From positions 1 to 21,587 of the forward strand of contig JAPSIT010000025.1 in assembly GCA_031178585.1 (NCBI GenBank): a stretch of DNA of 21,587 bases, written 5' to 3'. The position numbers and the translations under genes are program-made. Below, in pieces: positions 1-7,633 of the stretch (positions within the stretch are counted from its first letter, which is position 1; each line of letters opens with the position of its first letter). The notes beneath the pieces were generated by a model that was given only the letters and a program-made list of their open reading frames with translations, was not told the DNA's origin and did not search any database. The stretch is from Arthrobacter sp. Its GTDB lineage: Bacteria; Actinomycetota; Actinomycetes; Actinomycetales; Micrococcaceae.

Positions 1-51
1 GTTCCAGTTGATTGCCTCGACGTGTGTCAGCAGCTTGACCTTCTCGGTCAT
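1..51 (-). CDS. nrdF: Ribonucleotide reductase class Ib, beta subunit (NrdF), N-terminal fragment
   Basis: Only the first 17 codons are inside the window; the gene runs off the left edge. The peptide starts MTEKVKLLTHVEAINWN, which fits the NrdF amino terminus, where 'AINWN' precedes the first helix of the R2 fold. NrdF carries the dimetal site and tyrosyl radical that activates NrdE. The start is ATG, with a GGGGAAG ribosome-binding sequence just upstream at about 55-61. It lies 91 bases downstream of the nrdE stop, with a strong hairpin in between, so it is probably the last gene of nrdHIEF but may be expressed separately. Identification rests on a short peptide plus gene order. Confidence 0.85.
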   Translation of the reverse strand, partial: MTEKVKLLTHVEAINWN

Positions 52-90
52 GTCTTCCCCTAAAAAGTTGGGTTGGTTCTTACTTAAAGC

Positions 91-122
91 GTACGACGGC
101 GGGCGGGCACCCGCCGTCGTGC
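91..122 (-). terminator. Hairpin between nrdE and nrdF
   Basis: ACGACGGCGGG (93-103) and CCCGCCGTCGT (110-120) are perfect inverted repeats around a 6-base loop. The stem can be extended by a T-G and a G-C pair to 91-122. On the minus strand it is followed by ACGCTTTAAG and not by a clean U-tract. It could be a partial terminator, an mRNA processing or stability element, or a boundary before a separate nrdF promoter. Confidence 0.6.
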
Positions 123-142
123 TGGTTTCGATTTAGTTGAAG

Positions 143-2299
143 CTACAACATGCAGGAAACGCAACCCTCAACTTCCGTCCCTTCCAGCGCGAGCTGGCGG
201 AGACGGATGTAGTAGATGGTCTTGATGCCCTTGCGCCAGGCGTAGATCTGGGCCTTGTTGATGTCGCGGGTGGTGGCGGTGTCCTTGAAGAACAGCGTCA
301 GCGACAGGCCCTGGTCCACGTGCTGGGTGGCAGCGGCGTAGGTGTCGATGATCTTCTCGTAGCCGATTTCGTACGCATCCTGGTAGTACTCCAGGTTGTC
401 GTTCGTCAGGTACGGCGCCGGGTAGTAGACACGGCCGATCTTGCCTTCTTTGCGGATCTCGATCTTGGACGCCACCGGGTGGATCGAGGAGGTGGAGTTG
501 TTGATGTAGGAGATCGAGCCGGTGGGCGGAACGGCCTGCAGGTTCTGGTTGTAGATGCCGTGCTCCATGACAGAGGCCTTCAACTCGCGCCAGTCATCCT
601 GCGTGGGAATGTGCACGTTCTTGAAGAGCTCCCGCACCTTCTCGGTCTGCGGCACCCACTCCTGCTCCGTGTACTTATCGAAGAACTCCCCCGAGGCGTA
701 CTTGGACTTCTCGAAGCCGCCGAACGTCTGGCCGGTCTCGATGGCCAGCAGGTTCGACGCACGGATAGCGTGGAACACCACCGAGTAGAAGTAGATGTTG
801 GTGAAGTCCAGGCCCTCTTCGGAGCCGTAGTGCACCCTCTCACGGGCCAGGTAACCATGCAGGTTCATCTGCCCCAGGCCGATGGCGTGCGACTGGTCGT
901 TGCCCTTCGCGATGGACGGCACCGAGGTGATGTTGGACATGTCGGACACAGCCGAGAGCGAACGGATCGCCGTCTCGATGGTGCGGCCGAAGTCCGGCGA
1001 GTCCATGGTCTTGGCGATGTTCAGCGAGCCCAGGTTGCAGGAGATGTCCTTGCCGGTCTCGTCGTAGGACAGGTCATCGTGGTACGTCGTGGGCTGGGAG
1101 ACCTGGAGGATCTCCGAGCACAGGTTGGACATGATGATCTTGCCGTCGATGGGGTTGGCCCGGTTCACGGTGTCCTCGAACATGATGTACGGGTAACCGG
1201 ATTCGAACTGGATCTCGGCAAGGGTCTGGAAAAACTCGCGCGCCTTGATCTTGGTCTTCTTGATCCTGGAATCGTCCACCATCTCGTAGTACTTCTCGGT
1301 GACCGAGACGTCCGAGAACGGCATCCCGTAGACGCGTTCGACGTCGTACGGCGAGAACAGGTACATGTCCTCGTCCCTCTTGGCCAGCTCGAACGTGATG
1401 TCCGGGATCACGACGCCGAGCGAGAGGGTCTTGATGCGGACCTTCTCGTCCGCGTTCTCCCGCTTGGTGTCCAGGAACCGGTAGATGTCCGGGTGGTGGG
1501 CGTGCAGGTACACAGCGCCGGCACCCTGGCGGGCACCGAGCTGGTTGGCGTAGGAGAAGCTGTCTTCGAGGAGCTTCATCACGGGGATGACACCGGAGGA
1601 CTGGTTTTCGATCTGCTTGATCGGAGCACCGACCTCGCGGATGTTCGTCAGCGCGAACGCCACACCGCCGCCGCGCTTGGACAGCTGCAGCGCGGAGTTG
1701 ATGGAGCGGCCAATCGACTCCATGTTGTCTTCGATGCGGAGCAGGAAGCAGGAGACGAGCTCGCCGCGCTGCTTCTTTCCGGCATTCAGGAACGTCGGGG
1801 TGGCGGGCTGGAAGCGGCCCTCGATGATCTCGTCGACCATCTGGGTTGCCAGTTCCTCATTGCCGCGGGCCAGGTGCAGGGCGACCATGCACACCCGGTC
1901 CTCGTAGCGCTCCAGGAAACGCTTGCCGTCGAATGTCTTCAGCGTGTAGGACGTGTAGAACTTGAAGGCGCCCAGGAAGGTCTCGAAGCGGAACTTCTTC
2001 TTGTACGCGCGGTTGAAGAGCTCACGGATGAAGTTCATCGTGTACTGGTCGAGGGTCTCGCGCTCGTAGTACTGGTTCTTCACCAGGTAGTCGAGCTTCT
2101 CCTCGAGGTCGTGGAAGAAAACCGTGTTGTTGTTCACGTGCTGCAGGAAGTACTGGTGGGCCGCCTCGCGGTCCGCCTCGAACTGGATCTCGCCGTTAGG
2201 ACCGTACAGGTTCAGCATGGCGTTCAGCTCGTGGTAACCCAGGCCCTTGTAGGCCGCAGGGAGCGCCGGCTTCTCCTGCTTTTCAACGGCCGTGTCCAT
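143..2299 (-). CDS. nrdE: Ribonucleoside-diphosphate reductase class Ib, alpha subunit (NrdE)
   Basis: This is the catalytic large subunit that reduces ribonucleoside diphosphates to deoxyribonucleotides in the cytoplasm. I start it at the ATG at 2299 (718 residues, normal for NrdE) because GGAGGGAAGGAAG lies directly upstream; the frame stays open 19 codons further but has no ribosome-binding site there. The three active-site cysteines are at about Cys184 (ELVSCFLL), Cys394 (SNLCSEI, the thiyl-radical position) and Cys421 ([10 protein letters not shown]). The last two have the 27-residue spacing known from Salmonella NrdE. The C-terminal CVSCML (Cys713 and Cys716) is the tail thiol pair that NrdH re-reduces. 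The N terminus lacks a long ATP-cone, as expected for class Ib. It is 26 bases after nrdI. Confidence 0.97.
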   Translation of the reverse strand: MDTAVEKQEKPALPAAYKGLGYHELNAMLNLYGPNGEIQFEADREAAHQYFLQHVNNNTVFFHDLEEKLDYLVKNQYYERETLDQYTMNFIRELFNRAYKKKFRFETFLGAFKFYTSYTLKTFDGKRFLERYEDRVCMVALHLARGNEELATQMVDEIIEGRFQPATPTFLNAGKKQRGELVSCFLLRIEDNMESIGRSINSALQLSKRGGGVAFALTNIREVGAPIKQIENQSSGVIPVMKLLEDSFSYANQLGARQGAGAVYLHAHHPDIYRFLDTKRENADEKVRIKTLSLGVVIPDITFELAKRDEDMYLFSPYDVERVYGMPFSDVSVTEKYYEMVDDSRIKKTKIKAREFFQTLAEIQFESGYPYIMFEDTVNRANPIDGKIIMSNLCSEILQVSQPTTYHDDLSYDETGKDISCNLGSLNIAKTMDSPDFGRTIETAIRSLSAVSDMSNITSVPSIAKGNDQSHAIGLGQMNLHGYLARERVHYGSEEGLDFTNIYFYSVVFHAIRASNLLAIETGQTFGGFEKSKYASGEFFDKYTEQEWVPQTEKVRELFKNVHIPTQDDWRELKASVMEHGIYNQNLQAVPPTGSISYINNSTSSIHPVASKIEIRKEGKIGRVYYPAPYLTNDNLEYYQDAYEIGYEKIIDTYAAATQHVDQGLSLTLFFKDTATTRDINKAQIYAWRKGIKTIYYIRLRQLALEGTEVEGCVSCML

Positions 2300-2325
2300 G
2301 GACGCTTCCTTCCCTCCGGGCCTGG

Positions 2326-2844
2326 TTACTTCTGTGTCTGCGACAGTCGTGTCCAAAACTCTTCCAATCCTTTTTGTACGCGGGTCACGTCTTCTGGCGT
2401 GCCCATAAGTTCAAAGCGGTACAGGTGCGGAACCTTGCACTTGGCCGCAATGATGTCGCCCGCCATGCAGTAGTTGTCACCGAAATTCGTGTTTCCGGCC
2501 CCGATAACGCCCCGGAGCAGGCCGCGGTTCTGCGGGTTGTTCAGGAACCTGATGACCTGCTTGGGCACCGAGCCTTCGCCGCCGGTTCCGCCGTACGTGG
2601 GGACCACGAGCACGAACGGCTCACAGGCGACGAGGGATTCGTCCTTCGCATACAGCGGGACCCTTGCGGCGTCCGAGCCCAGTTTCTCGATAAAGCGCCG
2701 GGTGTTCTCGGAGGCCGAGGAGAAGTAGATGAGGTGACTGTGTGTCTGGGTGCCAGGCGTCGGGTTCACGGGCGTCCTGTTCAGAGGCGTCGTGTCAGCA
2801 GCCTGGGCTGCGATCGGCGCATCAGCTAGTGCCGGCGCGGCCAT
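2326..2844 (-). CDS. nrdI: Flavodoxin-like NrdI, class Ib RNR accessory protein
   Basis: NrdI is an FMN protein that supplies oxidant for assembling the Mn(III)2-tyrosyl radical in NrdF. The flavodoxin part begins at about residue 37 with [18 protein letters not shown], the phosphate-binding loop. VPTYGGTGG and [15 protein letters not shown] follow, both typical of NrdI. The ATG at 2844 is chosen because a purine-rich AGGTGAGG sits about 8 bases upstream; a GTG three codons earlier is possible. The protein is 172 residues, longer than the usual 130-150, because of a Pro/Ala/Thr-rich N-terminal segment with no recognisable domain. It is 54 bases downstream of nrdH and 26 upstream of nrdE, so it is surely co-transcribed. 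Confidence 0.96.
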   Translation of the reverse strand: MAAPALADAPIAAQAADTTPLNRTPVNPTPGTQTHSHLIYFSSASENTRRFIEKLGSDAARVPLYAKDESLVACEPFVLVVPTYGGTGGEGSVPKQVIRFLNNPQNRGLLRGVIGAGNTNFGDNYCMAGDIIAAKCKVPHLYRFELMGTPEDVTRVQKGLEEFWTRLSQTQK

Positions 2845-2898
2845 GGGAGTCACCTCACCTACCTGGGAATTCTCTGCCGGAAACGGCGTGGTGCCGCC

Positions 2899-3144
2899 CT
2901 ATGCCACCGAAGCGGTGGCGCTCAGCGCCAGCTCTTCGATCTTGTCCGGGCGGAAACCTGACCAGTGGTCCTGGTCCGTAACCACGACCGGGGCCTGCAT
3001 GTAACCGAGCGACTTCAGGCGCTCAAGGGCGTCCGCGTCCTGGGAGATATCCACGCTCTGGTACGCGATGCCCTTCTTATCCAGCGCACGGTACGTCGCG
3101 TTGCACTGTACACAGGCCGGCTTGGTGTAAACCGTAACGGTCAT
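2899..3144 (-). CDS. nrdH: Glutaredoxin-like NrdH redoxin
   Basis: NrdH is the thioredoxin-reductase-dependent electron donor of NrdEF. The protein is 81 residues, normal for the family. MTVTVYTKPACVQCNATYRA places the CxxC redox pair at Cys11 and Cys14, in the CVQC form characteristic of NrdH. MQAPVVVTDQDHWSGFRPDKI contains the cis-Pro loop and the conserved WSGFRPD motif. The ATG at 3144 gives the canonical N terminus; the frame is open 29 codons further upstream but that part is not family-like. CAGGA and GGGGA lie just upstream. It is the first gene of nrdHIEF, so the operon promoter should be in the long upstream region. Confidence 0.96.
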   Translation of the reverse strand: MTVTVYTKPACVQCNATYRALDKKGIAYQSVDISQDADALERLKSLGYMQAPVVVTDQDHWSGFRPDKIEELALSATASVA

Positions 3145-3649
3145 GGTTCCTGTCCCCTTTGTTGAAGTCACTGCTGCTGCACTCTTGTAAGACCTGGTTC
3201 TGGTCTCGTTATTCAAAATCTCTGCCATCATTGCGGTGGACTCTGCTGGACCTACTGTCCAGTACTGGCTGCGCCGGTCTCCCGCTCAATCTGTATGTCG
3301 ATACTACATGTAGTGCACGGCCCCGGATGAGACCCCAAGATGATGTATTACAAGTATGTCATTTAATGCACTTTTAATCCACAGGTCGGGGGCTTCAAAA
3401 TGTCCGGGTTTCCGCGATTTTGGCGGACGGAATCCACACCCTGTGGAGTACTTGCACACATTTAAACGCCTGCGTGTCGCCGGGAACAACGGCGTGTCGC
3501 AGCTGCTCTGGAAGGCCGTTTTGCTGTGGCGCCGAGCACAACGAACACGGCTGAAGGCTGCTTTCGCCCCGCGAATGTGATCAAGCCAACCCGGGCTCCA
3601 GCCTCGCGTTGTTTTCCCGCCCGTGTTTGGGCCGGAGTAATGTGGGCTG
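3145..3649. other. Divergent intergenic region nrdH / LysR-type regulator
   Basis: This is 505 bases with no credible gene; the part at about 3300-3480 is clearly more A/T-rich than its surroundings. It holds an NrdR-box-like palindrome (3301-3316), DnaA-box-like words (3375-3383 and 3433-3447), a short hairpin in the presumed nrdH leader (AGACC 3190-3194 with GGTCT 3202-3206) and a 9-base direct repeat GCGTGTCGC (3472-3480 and 3492-3500). The nrdHIEF promoter and the promoter of the plus-strand LysR gene must lie here. I found no convincing -35/-10 pair. Confidence 0.7.
3301..3316. promoter_or_regulatory. Candidate NrdR box upstream of nrdH
   Basis: ATACTACATGTAGTGC contains the perfect 12-base palindrome ACTACATGTAGT. 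It matches 14 of 16 positions of an idealised NrdR-box-like palindrome (ACACTACA followed by TGTAGTGT). NrdR is the Zn-ATP-cone repressor of ribonucleotide reductase operons. A much weaker half-matching site is centred 32 bases away near 3340, the spacing expected for paired boxes. The site is about 157 bases upstream of the nrdH start. On the minus strand TAGTAT inside it could act as a -10 element. Confidence 0.5.
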
Positions 3650-4567
3650 GTGGTCAACCCCGTACATCTGAGGACCCTGCTGGAAGTAACCAGGCTGGGC
3701 TCCTTCGCGGCAGCAGCAAGCCGGCTTGGCTACACGGCCTCCGCCGTGTCGCAACAGATGACCGCCTTGGAGCGCGACACCGGCGTCCGCCTGTTCCAAC
3801 GGTCGGCCCGCAGCGTGGTCCCCACTGATGCCGCGTTCGTGATGGCACGGCACGCCGCAAAGGTACTGACCGACATTGAGGCGCTGATGGCCGCCGCTTC
3901 AAAAACCCATGACACGACAAGCCAGGAGTTGCGGCTCGGCATCTTCCCCAGCCTCGCCACCTACGTCCTGCCCGCGATCCTGAAGAAGCCTGCCTGGAAA
4001 GATCTCGGCATCGACCTGCGGGTTTCGGTTGCCGAACCGGCGCAGACCATCCAGGGACTCCGCACGGGCGGCGACGTCGACGTGGCGCTGGTGTACCAGG
4101 TGGGCCAGTCGGGACTCGCGTGGCCGCACACCATCAACCGGCAGTGGATCGGCGACGACAACTTCCGTGTGGTCCTGCCCAGCGGCTGGGGTTTCCGTAC
4201 CGAGGCCAAGGTTGCGGCAGACCATCTCTCAGACATGCCGTGGATCATGCACCACCCCGGCACGAGCGATGCCACGGTGATCGAGCGGCTCTTTGCCAGC
4301 TGCAACCTGCATCCGCGCGTCGTGGCCTACAGCGATGACTTCCACGCCAGCCTGGAAATGGCAGCCGCAGGACTGGGGGCAGCATTGGTGCCGGAACTTG
4401 CGTTGCGGCACCGCCCGCCGGGCGTGGTGGTGCTGGACGTCCCGGAGATCCGGCTGGCCCGGAACGTCTTTGCGCTGCTGATTAATGAGAGGAAAACCGC
4501 GCGGGTGCAGCTCTTCGTCGACCTCCTGGCTGACACCCTCACCAGTCTGAGCTCTTCAGATAAATAA
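3650..4567 (+). CDS. LysR-family transcriptional regulator
   Basis: This 305-residue protein has normal LysR size. The winged helix-turn-helix is at residues about 5-65 (LRTLLEVTRLGSFAAAASRL, then GYTASAVSQQMTALE and GVRLFQRSARSVVPTDAA). A linker helix and a two-lobed periplasmic-binding-like effector domain follow (about 93-295; LRLGIFPSLATYVLPAIL, WIMHHPGTSDATVIERLF, AAAGLGAALVPELAL). The start is a GTG at 3650 with GGAG 12 bases upstream, a long spacing, so the start is less sure than the gene. It is divergent from nrdH and followed after 45 bases by a DUF2004-like gene. LysR regulators often control a divergent neighbour, but here that is a core RNR operon, so the target and co-inducer are unknown. 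Confidence 0.9.
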   Translation: MVNPVHLRTLLEVTRLGSFAAAASRLGYTASAVSQQMTALERDTGVRLFQRSARSVVPTDAAFVMARHAAKVLTDIEALMAAASKTHDTTSQELRLGIFPSLATYVLPAILKKPAWKDLGIDLRVSVAEPAQTIQGLRTGGDVDVALVYQVGQSGLAWPHTINRQWIGDDNFRVVLPSGWGFRTEAKVAADHLSDMPWIMHHPGTSDATVIERLFASCNLHPRVVAYSDDFHASLEMAAAGLGAALVPELALRHRPPGVVVLDVPEIRLARNVFALLINERKTARVQLFVDLLADTLTSLSSSDK

Positions 4568-4612
4568 GGACCGATGCTGGAATGCTCCGCTTTTCGGGTC
4601 TATGTTGAAGAT

Positions 4613-5119
4613 ATGACCAAGGTAGCCAGCCAGCACTTCGGAGAGATCGAGCTCAACCACGGCAGTGACCACAACATTGCCACTGAGCATGAGCTGGCCG
4701 GCCAGCGACTTGAACTGGACCTGAACATCACGGCGCATGACCACTTCGATGAGGCCGCCATGCACAAGGTGGACTACCGCCTGCGCTACCTGCCGGAGCT
4801 CGTGGACGAGGTCCGGGACATGATCGCCGAGGAGCTGGAGCAGGAAGGCACGAGCCCCCACGAGTACCTCCGCTTTCACAGCAACGCCCTCAAGGACGAG
4901 CATCTGCAGAAGGTTTTCGGCGTCACGGACAAGAGCCAGCTCACCAGCGCTGTCTTCCTGAAGGCCCTGAAACTGGGCCACGTCGGCATCTTCCCTGGCC
5001 AGCCCGAACGCTACTTCGTCCTCGACTTCACCCTCGGCCAGCACTTCACGGACGAGGTCCTGGTGGCGTCGGCGGATGAGGACGGCGTCGTGGACGACGA
5101 AATCGTCTGGGAATCCTAA
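4613..5119 (+). CDS. DUF2004-like protein of unknown function
   Basis: This is a 168-residue acidic cytosolic protein with no signal peptide or membrane segment. It begins MTKVASQHFGEIELNH and resembles the DUF2004 group: a short beta-rich start (FGEIELN), a central helical stretch (YLPELVDEVRDMIAEELEQE) and an acidic C terminus with DDEIVWES. I recognise the type from memory and no function is established. The ATG at 4613 is preferred because it gives the expected N terminus. An in-frame ATG at 4574 with AAGGA 3 bases upstream would add 13 residues and cannot be excluded. It lies 45 bases after the LysR gene and may be co-transcribed with it. It ends just before a large hairpin facing metE. 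Confidence 0.8.
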   Translation: MTKVASQHFGEIELNHGSDHNIATEHELAGQRLELDLNITAHDHFDEAAMHKVDYRLRYLPELVDEVRDMIAEELEQEGTSPHEYLRFHSNALKDEHLQKVFGVTDKSQLTSAVFLKALKLGHVGIFPGQPERYFVLDFTLGQHFTDEVLVASADEDGVVDDEIVWES

Positions 5120-5144
5120 GGGTTCGGCAAGCTCAACCACGGCT
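5120..5144. repeat. Possible dispersed intergenic repeat unit A
   Basis: GGTTCGGCAAGCTCAACCAC followed by GGCT resembles a short repeat (consensus roughly GGTTCGACAAGCTCAACCAC) that I recall as common between genes in Arthrobacter and related actinobacteria. A diverged copy, CTCAAGCTCGATCAGCGGCT, lies at 5201-5220 on the other side of the hairpin in the same orientation. Only these two copies are visible here, so the dispersed nature is inferred. Confidence 0.35.
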
Positions 5145-5152
5145 CCAGATAA

Positions 5153-5200
5153 ACGCCGACGGCGGGCGGTCACCAAAGGGTGACCGCCCGCCGTCGGCGT
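5153..5200. terminator. Perfect 22-bp hairpin between convergent genes
   Basis: The left arm (5153-5174) and right arm (5179-5200) are perfectly complementary over 22 bases, with loop AAAG (5175-5178). The arms are G/C-rich (core GACGGCGGGCGGTCACC). The hairpin sits between the DUF2004-like stop (5119) and the metE stop (5227), the right place for a bidirectional terminator. There is no U-tract on either strand, so it may act with Rho or as an RNA stabiliser. Confidence 0.75.
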
Positions 5201-5220
5201 CTCAAGCTCGATCAGCGGCT
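5201..5220. repeat. Possible dispersed intergenic repeat unit B
   Basis: CTCAAGCTCGATCAGCGGCT is a diverged direct copy of the unit at 5120-5144; the two share AAGCTC, a CA step and GGCT. Together they bracket the 22-bp hairpin. The match is partial and could be chance. Confidence 0.3.
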
Positions 5221-5226
5221 ACATTC

Positions 5227-7557
5227 CTATTTTGCGCCTTCGAGCAGTTCGGCGCGGACTGTCTTCGTGGCCTTGACCAGATTGCGCAGGGACTCTTCGG
5301 TCTCGGCGTAGCCGCGGGTCTTCAGGCCGCAGTCCGGGTTGACCCAGAGCTGGCGGGACGGAACGTGCTTGACGGCCGTGCTGAGAAGCTCGGTGACTTC
5401 CTGCTCACCCGGAACACGCGGAGAGTGGATGTCGTAAACGCCCGGGCCCACACCGCGGCCAAAGCCGTGGGACTCGAGGTCGTGCACAACCTCCATGCGG
5501 GAGCGGGCCGCCTCGATCGAGGTCACGTCGGCGTCCAGGCCGTCGATGGCATCGATGATGGCGCCGAACTCCGAGTAGCACAGGTGCGTGTGGATCTGGG
5601 TTTCGTCAGCAACACCGGCCGTGGACAGGCGGAACGAGTTGACGGACCAGTCCAGGTACGCGGGCTGGTCGGCCTTGCGCAACGGCAGGAGTTCGCGCAG
5701 GGCGGGCTCGTCCACCTGGATGATCTTGATGCCGGCGGCCTCGAGGTCGGCGATCTCGTCGCGCAGGGCGAGGGCAACCTGGTTGGCGGTCTCCCCCAGC
5801 GGCTGGTCATCGCGGACGAACGACCAGGCGAGGATGGTGACCGGTCCGGTGAGCATGCCCTTCATGAACTTGTTGGTCAGGGACTGCGCGTACTTGGCCC
5901 ACTTCACCGTGATGGGGGCGCTGCGGGTCACGTCGCCCCAGAGAATGGACGGACGGGTGCAGCGGGAGCCGTAGGACTGGACCCAGCCGTGGACCGTGAC
6001 GTCGAAGCCCTCAAGGTTCTCGGCGAAGTACTGGACCATGTCGTTGCGCTCGGGCTCGCCATGCACCAGGACATCGAAGCCAAGCTCCTCCTGCAGGTCC
6101 ACGACGCGCTTGATCTCATCCTTCATGAGCTGCTCGTACTGCTCGGTGGTGAGGTCGCCCTTGTTGGCGCGGGCACGGGCTGTGCGGATCTCGGACGTCT
6201 GCGGGAACGAGCCGATGGTGGTGGTGGGCAGCGGCGGCAGGGCGAGGGCGGCCTCCTGTGCTGCTTCACGCACACCATACTCGGAGCGGTTGAAGTCGGC
6301 GGAGGTCAGGGCCGCGGTGCGGGCACGGACGTCGGCACGCTGTACGCCTTCGGCCTGGGCACGGGAGGCGATGATGCGGCTGGCTTCGTCGATGGCAGGC
6401 TGCACTGCTGCAGCGTCGGTCAGAAGACCGGCCAGGGTGACGACCTCAACGGCCTTCTGGTCGGCGAAAGCCAGCCAGCTGCGCAGCTGCTCGGACAGCT
6501 GAACTTCTTCCTCGACGTCGTGCGGGACGTGCTGGGTGGAGGTGGACGTGCTGATGGCCAGCTTGGCGGCGCTCTTGCGCAGCTCGGCGATCTTGTCCGC
6601 CGAGGCCTGCAGGTCGTTGCGCCAGATGTTGTGGCCGTCCACGACGCCGGCAACCAGGGTCTTGGAGCCCAGTGCTGCCAGTGCGGCGGCGGAGGGGACG
6701 GCGCCCTTGAAGACATCGATGTGCAGGGCGTCGATGTTGGTGGCGGCGAGGGTGCCGAGCTGGCCGTTCAGCGCGCCGTACGGCGTGGAGACGAACAGCT
6801 GGGGGCGCTTGGCCGCAGTGGAGAGGACCTCGTAGGCGCGGGCAACCGCTGCCTGGATCTCCTGCTCCGGGGTGTCCTGGTCAACCACCAGGGCGGGCTC
6901 GTCCAGCTGCACCCAGGTGGCCCCGGCGGTGGCCAGCTTCTCGAGCAGGGCGGTGTACACCGGCAGGACGTCCTCAAGGCGGGACAGCGGGCTGAAGCCG
7001 GCGGGGGCGTCGTCGGAAGCCTTGCTCAGGAGCAGGAAGGTGACGGGTCCCACGATGTAGGGGCGGGTCTCCACGCCGTTGGCGAGGGCGTATTCGAACT
7101 CCTCGACGATGCGGTTGGAGGTCAGCGCGAAGTTGGTCTCCGGGCCGATTTCCGGCACGAGGTAGTGGTAGTTCGTGTCGAACCACTTGGTCATTTCCAG
7201 CGGCTGCTGGTCCTTGTTGCCGCGCGCCAGGGTGAAGTAGCCGTCGATGTCCAGCTGTCCCTCGGCGTTGAGGAGGTTGCCGAAACGGGCCGGAACTGCA
7301 CCGAGGTGGGCAGCGGCATCCAGCACCTGGTCGTAGAAGGAGAACGTGCCCGGAACGGCAGCCGGCTCGGTCAGGCCCAGGGCCTGCAGGCGCTTGGCCG
7401 TGCCCAGCTGGATTTCCTTGGCGGCGGCGTCAAGGGCGGCGGCGTCGATCTTGCCGGCCCAGTAGGCTTCGACGGCCTTCTTGAGTTCGCGGCGGCGGCC
7501 GATGCGGGGGTAGCCGAGGATGGAGGCGGACGGGAACGCGGTGTTCTGTTCAGTCAT
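5227..7557 (-). CDS. metE: Cobalamin-independent methionine synthase (MetE)
   Basis: MetE transfers the methyl group of 5-methyltetrahydropteroyl-triglutamate to homocysteine in the last step of methionine synthesis, without vitamin B12. The protein is 776 residues, normal size. The N-terminal half starts SILGYPRIGRRRELKKAVE, the folate-side barrel motif. The C-terminal half has TTIGSFPQTSEIR and the zinc site: His658 and Cys660 (HTHLCYSEFG), Glu682 (SIEAARSR) and Cys743 (VNPDCGLKTRGYAETE). The spacings (2, 22 and 83 residues) equal those of E. coli H641, C643, E665 and C726, so the enzyme should be active. The ATG at 7557 has AAGGA 8 bases upstream. It lies 76 bases after metF on the same strand, forming a metF-metE operon. 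Confidence 0.98.
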   Translation of the reverse strand: MTEQNTAFPSASILGYPRIGRRRELKKAVEAYWAGKIDAAALDAAAKEIQLGTAKRLQALGLTEPAAVPGTFSFYDQVLDAAAHLGAVPARFGNLLNAEGQLDIDGYFTLARGNKDQQPLEMTKWFDTNYHYLVPEIGPETNFALTSNRIVEEFEYALANGVETRPYIVGPVTFLLLSKASDDAPAGFSPLSRLEDVLPVYTALLEKLATAGATWVQLDEPALVVDQDTPEQEIQAAVARAYEVLSTAAKRPQLFVSTPYGALNGQLGTLAATNIDALHIDVFKGAVPSAAALAALGSKTLVAGVVDGHNIWRNDLQASADKIAELRKSAAKLAISTSTSTQHVPHDVEEEVQLSEQLRSWLAFADQKAVEVVTLAGLLTDAAAVQPAIDEASRIIASRAQAEGVQRADVRARTAALTSADFNRSEYGVREAAQEAALALPPLPTTTIGSFPQTSEIRTARARANKGDLTTEQYEQLMKDEIKRVVDLQEELGFDVLVHGEPERNDMVQYFAENLEGFDVTVHGWVQSYGSRCTRPSILWGDVTRSAPITVKWAKYAQSLTNKFMKGMLTGPVTILAWSFVRDDQPLGETANQVALALRDEIADLEAAGIKIIQVDEPALRELLPLRKADQPAYLDWSVNSFRLSTAGVADETQIHTHLCYSEFGAIIDAIDGLDADVTSIEAARSRMEVVHDLESHGFGRGVGPGVYDIHSPRVPGEQEVTELLSTAVKHVPSRQLWVNPDCGLKTRGYAETEESLRNLVKATKTVRAELLEGAK

Positions 7558-7633
7558 GTCAGATTCCTTGAATCGTTGGGAAAGTTTTGCAGGTCTTGGT
7601 TGGCAGTGCGCGGGTGTCAGCTGGCGATGTTTG

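Noticed and set aside
137..2473. 778-codon open frame antisense to nrdE
   Set aside because: It is the GC-rich shadow of nrdE. The product is Val/Leu/Arg-rich without any domain, and nrdE itself has all active-site motifs.
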